From Sphingomonas yabuuchiae (GTDB lineage Bacteria; Pseudomonadota; Alphaproteobacteria; Sphingomonadales; Sphingomonadaceae), in NCBI RefSeq assembly GCF_014199595.1, contig NZ_JACHNX010000001.1, positions 585,475 to 649,474 of the forward strand: a DNA stretch of 64,000 nucleotides, given 5' to 3'. How positions within the stretch are numbered: position 1 is the stretch's first letter; each line of letters opens with the position of its first letter. The notes below the pieces were generated by a model. The model saw only the letters and a list, made by a program, of their open reading frames with translations. It made no database searches and had not been told where the DNA came from. The position numbers were made by a program, and so were the translations under genes. Shown piece after piece: positions 42,436-49,975 of this stretch.

Positions 42436-42600
42436 CTCCCCTCCCGCAGGCGAGTTTCAGGTCGGTCATGCCCCCGGCATGACCGAAACGATGCGGGGCA
42501 TCGTTTACCTGAAACTGGGCTGGGGGAGGGCGGTACGTCGAGCGGCGTCGCTTGGGGCCTACCCTCCCCCCGGCCCCCTCCCGCTTGCGGGAGGGGGAGC
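42436..42600. repeat. family-C palindromic element interrupted by a three-way-junction palindrome
   Basis: Outer parts (CCCCTCCCGCAGGCG ... GGGCTGGGGGAGGGC and CCCCCTCCCGCTTGCGGGAG) match family C. Between them, 42453-42516 forms a perfect three-way junction with no unpaired base at the branch: a 10-bp base stem (AGTTTCAGGT / ACCTGAAACT), a 10-bp hairpin (CGGTCATGCC-CCC-GGCATGACCG), and a 9-bp hairpin (AAACGATGC-GGG-GCATCGTTT). The loops CCC and GGG are complementary. The cloverleaf looks like an insertion that split a family-C unit. Confidence 0.9.
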
Positions 42601-42629
42601 GTAAGCAGCGGAGTTAGTCGCGAAACCCC

Positions 42630-43547
42630 TCAGATCGCGCCCGAAAACGTATCGCACTGGGCCGGATCGCCGGTCTCGATACCCCGGCGCAGCCAGCGCA
42701 TCCGCTGCTCGGAACTACCATGCGTAAAGCTGTCGGGCACGACGCGGCCCGTGGCTTCGCGCTGGAGCGTGTCGTCGCCGATGGCGCGGGCGGCGGTCAT
42801 GCCTTCTTCGACATCGCCGGGTTCCAGCCGGTCGCGGTTCTTCGCGGCCCAGACGCCTGCATAACAGTCCGCCTGCAATTCCAGCCGGACCGACAGGGCA
42901 TTGCCCTCCGCCTGGCCCGCCGCCTGCTGTGCCTGGCGTACCTTGTCCGACGTGCCGAGCAGCGTCTGGATGTGATGGCCGAACTCATGCGCGACGACAT
43001 AATAACGGGCAAAGTCGCCCTTCGCGCCGAAGCGGTTGGCGAGCTCGTTGAAGAAATTGGTGTCGAGGTAGATCTTGCGGTCGGTCGGGCAATAGAAGGG
43101 GCCGACCGCCGATTGCGCGACGCCGCACCCCGACTGGACGCTGTTCGCATCCGGCTTGAAGAAGCGCAGGCCCGGCGCCTGGAAACGCTGCCCCGACTCC
43201 GCAAAGATCTTTTCCCAGGTGTTGTCGGCATTGTTGAAAGCCCGGCAGGTGTCGCGGCGTTCGGGCGAGGCCTCGCAGATCTGGCGGACGCTCTGGCCCG
43301 AGGATGAGTCCGCCGACCGGGTGACGGGAGCATTGCCGCCGCCGCCGCCGCCGGTCAGCATGCCGAGGGGGTTCATGCCGACCACCGCCAGAATGATGAG
43401 CACGACGACGATGCCGCCGCAGCCGAAGCGGCTGCCGATCAGCGGCAACAGCCCGAACAGCAATCCGCCGCCGCCGCCGCCAAAGCCGCCGCCACCGCTC
43501 TGCGCCTCGCCGACATCGATATTGTTGTCATAATCGTCGAGCCGCAT
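42630..43547 (-). CDS. neutral zinc metallopeptidase (YpfJ family)
   Basis: A 305-residue protein with a Gly-rich N-terminus, one membrane helix (~44-60: IVVVLIILAVVGMNPLGML) and a zinc protease domain. VVAHEFGHHIQTLLG is the HExxH-type site, preceded by FYCPTDRKIYLDTNFFNEL and followed by LELQADCYAGVWA, whose Glu may be the third ligand. The family is annotated as a putative neutral zinc metallopeptidase; substrates are unknown. Membrane-anchored, catalytic domain outside the cytoplasm by inference. Confidence 0.9.
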   Translation of the reverse strand: MRLDDYDNNIDVGEAQSGGGGFGGGGGGLLFGLLPLIGSRFGCGGIVVVLIILAVVGMNPLGMLTGGGGGGNAPVTRSADSSSGQSVRQICEASPERRDTCRAFNNADNTWEKIFAESGQRFQAPGLRFFKPDANSVQSGCGVAQSAVGPFYCPTDRKIYLDTNFFNELANRFGAKGDFARYYVVAHEFGHHIQTLLGTSDKVRQAQQAAGQAEGNALSVRLELQADCYAGVWAAKNRDRLEPGDVEEGMTAARAIGDDTLQREATGRVVPDSFTHGSSEQRMRWLRRGIETGDPAQCDTFSGAI

Positions 43548-43677
43548 CGTCTCACCCCTTTGTCATAGTGCCCGCCTATGCGGGTCTTCGCCGGATGGTT
43601 GAACCCGCAAAGCCTTCCGGCGGTTGCACGGGTCGGTATCTGATCGCATGGTGCGGTGCATAGCACGGGAGAATGGC

Positions 43678-44463
43678 ATGTTCCTGAAGGGCAAGACGGC
43701 GGTGATCTCGGGTTCCACCTCGGGCATCGGCCTGGCCTATGCGAAGGCGCTGGCGGCGGAGGGCGCGGCGGTCGTGCTGAACGGCTTTGGCGAGGCGGAC
43801 GCGATCGAGGCGAACCGCGCCGCGCTGGAACAGGCCAGCGGTGCGGCGGCGCTTTACGACCCGGCCGACATGACCCGACCCGACCAGATCGAGGCGATGA
43901 TCGAGCGCGCCGCGAAGGAAACCGGTTCGGTCGACATCGTCATCAACAATGCCGGTATCCAGCATGTTGCGCCGATCACCGAGTTTCCGGTCGAGAAATG
44001 GGATGCGATCATCGCGATCAACCTGTCCTCGGCCTGGCACATGATGCGCGCCGCGATCCCGCATATGCGGCAAAAGGGCTGGGGGCGGATCATCACCACC
44101 GCCTCGGCCCACAGCCTGGTCGCCAGCCCCAACAAGTCGGCCTATGTCGCGGCCAAGCATGGCGTGGTCGGTATCACCAAGACCGTGGCGCTGGAGGTCG
44201 CGACCGACGGCATCACCGCTAACTGCATCTCGCCCGGCTATGTCTGGACACCCCTGGTGGAGAACCAGATTCCCGACACGATGAAGGCGCGGGGCCTCAG
44301 CCGCGAGCAGGTGATCGAGGATGTGCTGCTGAAGGCGCAGCCGACCAAGGAATTCGTCACCATCGAACAGGTCGCGGCCCTGGCGCTGTTCCTCTGCCGC
44401 GACGAAGCGAAGTCGATCACCGGCGCCAACCTGTCGGTCGATGGCGGCTGGACCGCGCAGTGA
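43678..44463 (+). CDS. bdhA: 3-hydroxybutyrate dehydrogenase (SDR)
   Basis: A 261-residue short-chain dehydrogenase. Cofactor motif ISGSTSGIGLAYA, NNAGIQHVAPI, and the active site Ser (ASAHSLVASPNKSAYVAAKHG, Tyr-x3-Lys). The segments IQHVAPITEFPVEKWDAIIAI, CISPGYVWTPLVENQI and LKAQPTKEFVTIEQVAALAL are characteristic of D-3-hydroxybutyrate dehydrogenases. It interconverts 3-hydroxybutyrate and acetoacetate in PHB turnover. I chose ATG 43678 with GGGAGA upstream. The stop overlaps the next GTG start. Confidence 0.93.
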   Translation: MFLKGKTAVISGSTSGIGLAYAKALAAEGAAVVLNGFGEADAIEANRAALEQASGAAALYDPADMTRPDQIEAMIERAAKETGSVDIVINNAGIQHVAPITEFPVEKWDAIIAINLSSAWHMMRAAIPHMRQKGWGRIITTASAHSLVASPNKSAYVAAKHGVVGITKTVALEVATDGITANCISPGYVWTPLVENQIPDTMKARGLSREQVIEDVLLKAQPTKEFVTIEQVAALALFLCRDEAKSITGANLSVDGGWTAQ

Positions 44464-45074
44464 GGTGGCCGCTGGTCCTGCTCGGCACGGCACTGGCGGC
44501 GGGCGGCGTGGCGGCCGCACAGGCGCAGCGGGTCGAAGAGGCCAATGACTGGCGGCTGGCGGCGACCGAGGATGACCGTATCCGCCTGCGCGGCTGGCGC
44601 AGCGCCTGGGTCAAGGGGCTGGCACAGGCGCGGGCGGGCGGGGCGACGGCCGAGATCGCCGCGCTGGGGCAACTGGCCGATCCCGACTATTCGATCGCCG
44701 ACCCCAAACTCCCCGATGGCAATTATCGCTGTCGCACGATCAAGCTGGGGTCTCAGGGGCGTGCGACGCTGACCTATGTCGCCTATCCCTATTTCCGTTG
44801 CCGCGTGGCGGGCGGTGGCCAGCAGCTGACCAAGATCGACGGGTCACAGCGGCTGACCGGGCGTCTTTATCCCGATACCGATGCGCGCAGCATCTTTCTG
44901 GGCACGATGATCCTGGGCGATGAGGAGCGGTCCTATGCCTATGGCCGCGACCGGGCGCGCGACATGGCGGGCGTAGTGGAGCGGGTCGATGCGACCCACT
45001 GGCGGATCGCCTTTCCCTATCCGGCTTATGAATCGGTCGTCGACATACTCGAACTGGAGCCGCTGGCACCCTGA
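44460..45074 (+). CDS. DUF4893-like periplasmic protein
   Basis: A 204-residue protein with a signal peptide (VLLGTALAAGGVAAAQA) and DWRLAATEDDRIRLRGWRSAW, matching the DUF4893 family as I remember it. Two cysteines (YRCRTI, FRCRVA) may form a disulfide. GTG start overlaps the bdhA stop. Its last 49 bases overlap the 3' end of the opposite-strand gene. Function unknown. Confidence 0.72.
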   Translation: MRWPLVLLGTALAAGGVAAAQAQRVEEANDWRLAATEDDRIRLRGWRSAWVKGLAQARAGGATAEIAALGQLADPDYSIADPKLPDGNYRCRTIKLGSQGRATLTYVAYPYFRCRVAGGGQQLTKIDGSQRLTGRLYPDTDARSIFLGTMILGDEERSYAYGRDRARDMAGVVERVDATHWRIAFPYPAYESVVDILELEPLAP

Positions 45075-45682
45075 ACCGGGGCGGGAGACGGCGTGACCGG
45101 CGCGGTGGGCAGCGGCGGGAGCGAGGCGAGATACTCCTTGCCATGCTGGCCGATCGGCGTGACCCGGCCGGCATTGGCCTGTGCCACGGCCTTCAGATAG
45201 GAGCGCGGCTTCTTCATCAGTTCGGGATGGTCGAGACCGACCAGGCCCAGCCGCCGCGCCGCTTCCTGCACGAAATGCACGCAGTTGCGGTCGTTCAGAT
45301 TGTAATGCGAGTCGCCCGTCTTCTCGTCCCAGGCCGCGACCAGCGCCAATATGTCGCCATATTGGGCATCGGTCATGACATAGGAAAACTGCGCGTCGCT
45401 GGTCGAGATGTAGAAGGGCTTGGAGATGTCCAGCCGTCCCTTGACCGTGCCCATCAGGATGGCGGGTGACACCGACCGGGCGGTGAAGCCGTAATTGGCG
45501 TCGACCGGCTGGCCCGTCGCATCCACCGTGCCCCGCAGCGAGAAAAAGGCATGGGGGAAGCTGTTGCCCAGTTCATGGCTCCAGAAGGTGATGGTGACCG
45601 CCGCCTGCGCGGGCAACGCACAGCCGAACGTCAGGGCCAGGGCCATTGCGAGTCGCAGGAACATCGTCATGACCGCCCTCAT
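45026..45682 (-). CDS. secreted protein with a papain-like NCxHF motif, function unknown
   Basis: A 218-residue exported protein with a clear signal peptide ending at AQA-AVTI. The core has FWSHELGNSFPHAFFSLRGT and LNDRNCVHFVQEAARRLGLVG. The Cys in DRNCVHF, followed by a helix, and the upstream His resemble the active site of circularly permuted papain-fold (NlpC/LRAT-like) enzymes; this is inference. The C-terminus is Pro/Ser-rich. It overlaps the downstream transporter gene in ATGA fashion (45679-45682), so they are co-transcribed. Confidence 0.7.
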   Translation of the reverse strand: MRAVMTMFLRLAMALALTFGCALPAQAAVTITFWSHELGNSFPHAFFSLRGTVDATGQPVDANYGFTARSVSPAILMGTVKGRLDISKPFYISTSDAQFSYVMTDAQYGDILALVAAWDEKTGDSHYNLNDRNCVHFVQEAARRLGLVGLDHPELMKKPRSYLKAVAQANAGRVTPIGQHGKEYLASLPPLPTAPVTPSPAPVQGASGSSSSMSTTDS

Positions 45683-46638
45683 AACCTAGGTTGCGGGATC
45701 GCCGCAGCCGCATTCTCGTATTTTTCGGGCCGGATATAGATGGACGACAGGCTGGGCACGGCACGCCGCAGATCGTCCTCCAGCCCCTCGATCATCGTCT
45801 CCGCCGCACCCATGGGCAGGCTGTCGACGAAATCGGCGCTGATCGCGGCGAAGATGCTGTCGGGCGCGGTGTGGATCGTGCGGACATGATTGACATGGGT
45901 GATCCAGGGACGCGCGGCGACGATGCCGCGGATCGTCTCGACCACCTCCGGGTCGGCACGCTCGCCGATCAGCAACCCCTTGGATTCGCGCGCGAGCAGG
46001 ATCGCGACCAGCCCCAGCACCAGTCCGATCAGGATTGAGGCGATCCCGTCGATCCGGGCATCGCCCGTCTCGTGCGACAGCCAGACGCCGAGCGCCGCGA
46101 TGACGAGGCCCGCGAGCGCCGCCGAATCCTCGAACAGGACGATGAAGCCCGGCGGGTCCTTGGAATCATGGATGGCGCGCCACCAGCCGCTATTGCCCTT
46201 GGTGCGGGAAAATTCGCGCACGGCGATGGCCCAGCTCGCCCCCTCCAGTGCGAAGGCGATGGCGAGGACGATATAGTTGACGGTGGGATCACGCAGCGGC
46301 TCGGGCGACTTGATGTGCAGCCAGCCCTCATAGATCGAGATGCCGGAGCCCAGCGCGAAGATCAGGATCGCGACGACGAACGCCCAGAAATACAGTTCTC
46401 GCCCATAGCCGAAGGGGTGGATCGCATCGGGGCCGCGTTTGGCGCGTTTCTGGCCGTAGAGCAGCAGGATCTGGTTGCCGCTGTCGACCACCGAATGCAC
46501 GCCTTCGGTCAGCATCGAGGAGGAGCCGGTGATCCCGGCGGCGACGAACTTGGCGACGCCGATCGCCAGATTGGCCGCCAGCGCGCCGTACAGGACGATA
46601 TTCTCGCGAATGCGGGCGGTCAGGCCGGTGTCGGGCAT
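45679..46638 (-). CDS. cation diffusion facilitator transporter (SLC30A9-like)
   Basis: A 319-residue membrane protein with six helices. Helix 2 carries TEGVHSVVDSGNQILLL (HxxxD metal site); helix 5 has LFEDSAALAGLVIAALGVWLS, where Glu-Asp replaces the usual HxxxD, as in ZnT9-like members. A cytosolic C-terminal ferredoxin-like domain follows (VVETIRGIVAARPWITHVNH). Likely exports Zn, Mn or Co. First gene of a two-gene operon. Confidence 0.9.
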   Translation of the reverse strand: MPDTGLTARIRENIVLYGALAANLAIGVAKFVAAGITGSSSMLTEGVHSVVDSGNQILLLYGQKRAKRGPDAIHPFGYGRELYFWAFVVAILIFALGSGISIYEGWLHIKSPEPLRDPTVNYIVLAIAFALEGASWAIAVREFSRTKGNSGWWRAIHDSKDPPGFIVLFEDSAALAGLVIAALGVWLSHETGDARIDGIASILIGLVLGLVAILLARESKGLLIGERADPEVVETIRGIVAARPWITHVNHVRTIHTAPDSIFAAISADFVDSLPMGAAETMIEGLEDDLRRAVPSLSSIYIRPEKYENAAAAIPQPRL

Positions 46639-46717
46639 GGCCGGTACAGCGTGCGATGGGGGCGGTTGTTCCGTGGGGTTAACGAAGGGCGTTTTTGGGG
46701 GGGCCTATCCCCAACCT

Positions 46718-46849
46718 CCGTTCAGCCTGAGCGAAGTCGAAGGCCATGGGAATCCCGGCGCAGGTTCGGGCATGCACTTCGACTTCGCTCAGTGCGAACG
46801 GGGGTGAGGAGCTGGTTCCGCCCGCCGTTCAGCCTGAGCGAAGTCGAAG
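46718..46849. repeat. three family-B repeats in alternating orientation
   Basis: Copies at 46718-46742, 46777-46801 and 46825-46849. The first and third read CCGTTCAGCCTGAGCGAAG; the middle is inverted (CTTCGACTTCGCTCAG). Adjacent copies can fold into alternative hairpins. They fill the gap between the CDF gene and the small gene after aceA; nothing else is seen there. Confidence 0.9.
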
Positions 46850-46863
46850 GCCAAGGGATTACC

Positions 46864-47022
46864 TCAGGACGCGATCCGCCCCAGCCGGTGGTACAGATGC
46901 GCGAACTTGATCGAGCGGGGGTCGTCGGCGACGCGCTTGACGTGTTCGGCGATGGCTTCCTTCATCAGCGCGAAATCCTCGGTGGAGAAGACGGCGCGGC
47001 TGCGTTGCGGTTCGGTCGGCAT
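46864..47022 (-). CDS. small conserved-looking protein downstream of aceA
   Basis: A 52-residue frame starting MPTEPQRSRAVFSTEDFALM and ending HLYHRLGRIAS. It has a GGAG ribosome-binding site 8 bases before its ATG and starts 25 bases after the aceA stop on the same strand, so it is probably the second gene of the aceA transcript. Amphipathic, charged, no Cys. I do not know a function. Confidence 0.7.
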   Translation of the reverse strand: MPTEPQRSRAVFSTEDFALMKEAIAEHVKRVADDPRSIKFAHLYHRLGRIAS

Positions 47023-47047
47023 GGCATATTCTCCTTCGTTATGGGTG

Positions 47048-48325
47048 TCAGGCGGCCTGGACGAACTGGGCGGCCTCGGTGGATTCGGCGAGCGCGGTGG
47101 TCGAACTGTCGCCGCCCGCCGCGATCTGCGCGATCAGGTCGAAATAGCCGGTCCCCACCTCGCGCTGGTGGCGGGTGGCGGTATAGCCGTTGGCCTCGGC
47201 GGTGAACTCGGCCTGTTGCAGCTCGGAATAGGCGGCCATGCCGCGATCCCGATATCCGCGCGCCAGCTCGAACATGCCGTAGTTGAGCTGGTGGAACCCG
47301 GCGAGCGTGACGAACTGGAACTTGTACCCCATCGCCCCGATCTCGCGCTGGAAGCGCGCGATGTCGTCGCGGTCGAGATTGGCCTCCCAGTTGAAGCTGG
47401 GCGAGCAATTATAGGCCAGCATCTTGTTCGGATGCTCGCGCCGGATCGCCTCGGCAAACCGCCGCGCGTCCGCCAGATTGGGCTTGGACGTCTCCCACCA
47501 CAACAGATCGGCATGCGGCGCGAAGGCCAGGCCGCGCTGGATGCAATGGTCGACACCGGTGCCCGGCTTCAGGCGGAAAAACCCCTCCGCCGTCCGCTCG
47601 CCGGTCAGGAATTCATGGTCGCGCTCGTCCACATCCGAGGTGATGAGCCGGGCGCTCTCGGCGTCGGTGCGCGCGCAGATGACGGTCGGTACGCCCGCCA
47701 CGTCCGCCGCCAGCCGCGCGGCATCCAGGTTGCGGATATGCGCCTGCGTGGGGATCAGCACCTTGCCGCCCAGATGCCCGCACTTCTTCTCCGAGGCCAG
47801 TTGGTCCTCGAAATGCACGCCCGCCGCCCCTGCCGCGATATAGGCCTTCATGATCTCGTGGCAGTTGAGCGGCCCGCCGAACCCGGCCTCGGCATCGGCG
47901 ACGATGGGCGCGAACCAGTCGCGCGTCGCGCCGCCCTCGGCATGTTCGATCTGGTCGGCGCGGGCCAGCGTCGCGTTGATCTTCCGCGCCAGCTCCGGCC
48001 CGGCATTGGCGGGGTAGAGCGACTGGTCGGGATACATTTGTCCGGCGGTGTTGGCGTCTGCCGCGACTTGCCAGCCCGAAAGATAGATGGCCTTCAGTCC
48101 GGCGCGAACCATCTGCATCGCCTGATTGCCCGACAGGGCGCCCAGTGCTGGGACATAATCCTCCGAATGGAGCAACTCCCACAGCTTCAGCGCGCCACGC
48201 CGGGCCAGCGTATGCTCGACCGTGATCGATCCGCGCAGCCGCGCGACATCGGCGGGGGCGTAGGGACGGGCGATGCCGTCGAACCGCCCGGCGGGGGCGG
48301 GTATCAGATCCTGGAAGTTCGGCAT
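47048..48325 (-). CDS. aceA: isocitrate lyase
   Basis: A 425-residue glyoxylate-shunt enzyme that cleaves isocitrate to glyoxylate and succinate. The active-site loop [20 protein letters not shown] has catalytic Cys182. [20 protein letters not shown] binds metal, and [20 protein letters not shown] is the second signature. I chose ATG 48325 ([17 protein letters not shown]), with AAAGGA upstream; the frame extends 72 codons further into the promoter region. It is divergent from the ScfR-type regulator, which probably controls it in response to acetate or acyl-CoA supply. Confidence 0.96.
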   Translation of the reverse strand: MPNFQDLIPAPAGRFDGIARPYAPADVARLRGSITVEHTLARRGALKLWELLHSEDYVPALGALSGNQAMQMVRAGLKAIYLSGWQVAADANTAGQMYPDQSLYPANAGPELARKINATLARADQIEHAEGGATRDWFAPIVADAEAGFGGPLNCHEIMKAYIAAGAAGVHFEDQLASEKKCGHLGGKVLIPTQAHIRNLDAARLAADVAGVPTVICARTDAESARLITSDVDERDHEFLTGERTAEGFFRLKPGTGVDHCIQRGLAFAPHADLLWWETSKPNLADARRFAEAIRREHPNKMLAYNCSPSFNWEANLDRDDIARFQREIGAMGYKFQFVTLAGFHQLNYGMFELARGYRDRGMAAYSELQQAEFTAEANGYTATRHQREVGTGYFDLIAQIAAGGDSSTTALAESTEAAQFVQAA

Positions 48326-48335
48326 TGCATCGTCC

Positions 48336-48459
48336 TTTACAATTTGACTGTTCTTGACCGAGAGATTGCCGCGAGGATCATCGTTCCAGAAGGGGTAGTG
48401 CGCGTCCCACCGCGTCGTGCCGTCGCCGATCCTGCCATCGTGCAATGTTGCCTTGTAAA
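48336..48459. promoter_or_regulatory. aceA / regulator divergent control region
   Basis: TTTACAA at 48336-48342 and its complement TTGTAAA at 48453-48459 lie in the 186-base divergent gap, each followed by a TTGAC sequence (TTTGAC and TTGACA). TTGACA at 48463 may be the -35 of the regulator gene. These A/T-rich words stand out in GC-rich DNA and are candidate operator sites for the regulator. Confidence 0.45.
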
Positions 48460-48511
48460 GAATTGACAGTCTCCCGAACGCGGCGCAGCTTGGTGTGCAA
48501 GGAGAGCAGCG

Positions 48512-49906
48512 ATGAGCGGAGCCAAGGTCATTGCGGGCCATGCCGTGCGGCGGCTGCGGCGGCAGAACGGCCTGTCGCAGGCGGCGATGGCGGAGATGCT
48601 GGATATCTCGCCCAGCTATCTGAACCTGGTCGAGCGTAATCAGCGGCCCGTCTCGGCCGCGTTGCTGGTCCGGCTGGTCGAGACGTTCGATTTCGATCCG
48701 CGCGCGCTGACCAGCGATGCGCCGGGCGGCGGCGCGGCGGCGATGCGGCGGCGGCTGGCCGATCCGCTATTCGCCGATCTGGAGATCGACCGCGCCGAAC
48801 TGGAAGAATGGCTGGCGGCTGCGCCCGGCGGGGCGGAGGCATTTGCGCGCGCGTTCGACCGGCTCGCCGGGGCTGGCGGTGGAGGAACGGAGGCTCCGGC
48901 AATCCCCGACCCGACCGTGAGTGTCCGGCGCGAGATCGAGCGGTGGCGCAACCATTTCCCCGATCTGGACGCCGCCGCCGAGGGGCTGGCCGACGAACTG
49001 CGCATGGGGGCAGGCGATCTTTATGCCACGCTGGCCGAACGGCTGCGCGTCCGCCACGCGCTGACCATCCGTATCCTGCCGATCGATATATTGCCCGAGC
49101 TGCTGACCCGGCTGGACCTCCATGCGCGCCAATTGCAATTGTCCGAGATGCTGGACGGTCCGGCGCGGGTCTTTGCCCTGGCGACGCAACTCGCCCAGCT
49201 GGAGGCGCGCGCGGAGATCGAGGCGCTGGCGCGCGGCGCGGCCTTTGGCGATCGGCTCGCCGAGCGGCTGTTCCGGCGGTATCTGCACCGCTATTTCGCG
49301 GCCGCGCTGGTCATGCCCTATGCCCGGTTCCTGCGGGCGTGCGAGGCGACCGGCTATGATCTGGAGATCCTGGCACGGCGCTTCGGCGTGTCGCACGAGC
49401 AACTGGCCCATCGGCTGACGACGCTGGGGCGGGTCGGCGCGCGCGGGCTGCCCTTTTTCCTGATGCGGATCGACCGGGCGGGGCAGGTGTCCAAACGCTA
49501 TGCCGGGTCGGCGAATGCGGTGCTGGTCGAGGCGGATGGGCGATGCCCGCTCTGGCAGGTCTTTGCCGCGTTCGAGCGGATGGGGGAGACGATATTCCAA
49601 CTGGTCGAAATGCCGGACGGCAGCCGCTTTGCGACGATCGCCCGCGCGCAGGAGCGGGCCGGGCGCGACGCATCCGGGGTGCGGGCACGGTTCGCCATCG
49701 TCCTGGGCGTAGAGGCCGGGCTGGCGGGGCAGGTCGCGGCGGCGCGCGGCCACCCGCTGACCGAGGCGGCGACGCCGATCGGCCCGGGATGCCGCCAGTG
49801 TTCGCGCCCCGCCTGTCCGCAACGATCCTTGCCTATAAACGGCCGGGTCTTGACCGTCAACGAACGGGACCGACCCATCAATACTTTGGTCTTTGCGCAG
49901 GACTGA
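48512..49906 (+). CDS. ScfR/RamB-type XRE regulator of acyl metabolism
   Basis: A 464-residue transcription factor. The N-terminal XRE helix-turn-helix is [37 protein letters not shown] (seen across residues ~13-49). A middle IrrE/ImmA-like domain follows, with its zinc HExxH apparently lost ([20 protein letters not shown]). The C-terminal domain is the short-chain fatty acyl regulator type and has [16 protein letters not shown], four cysteines that may bind metal. RamB of this family controls aceA in Corynebacterium, matching the divergent aceA here. Confidence 0.88.
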   Translation: MSGAKVIAGHAVRRLRRQNGLSQAAMAEMLDISPSYLNLVERNQRPVSAALLVRLVETFDFDPRALTSDAPGGGAAAMRRRLADPLFADLEIDRAELEEWLAAAPGGAEAFARAFDRLAGAGGGGTEAPAIPDPTVSVRREIERWRNHFPDLDAAAEGLADELRMGAGDLYATLAERLRVRHALTIRILPIDILPELLTRLDLHARQLQLSEMLDGPARVFALATQLAQLEARAEIEALARGAAFGDRLAERLFRRYLHRYFAAALVMPYARFLRACEATGYDLEILARRFGVSHEQLAHRLTTLGRVGARGLPFFLMRIDRAGQVSKRYAGSANAVLVEADGRCPLWQVFAAFERMGETIFQLVEMPDGSRFATIARAQERAGRDASGVRARFAIVLGVEAGLAGQVAAARGHPLTEAATPIGPGCRQCSRPACPQRSLPINGRVLTVNERDRPINTLVFAQD

Positions 49907-49975
49907 ACCAGAATTGGGCAGGCTCGCCGTGATTGCTTCACCTATTTTAAGAGAAAACTGTATACGCGACTGACC

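Noticed and set aside
42453..42516. A tRNA or tRNA-like gene from the cloverleaf shape
   Set aside because: Only three arms, with no D/T-loop signatures, anticodon loop or CCA; it is a junction palindrome, not a tRNA.
46907..48466. A 519-residue plus-strand frame opposite isocitrate lyase
   Set aside because: Antisense shadow with Arg/Gly/Leu-rich composition and no motif; AceA is clear on the minus strand.
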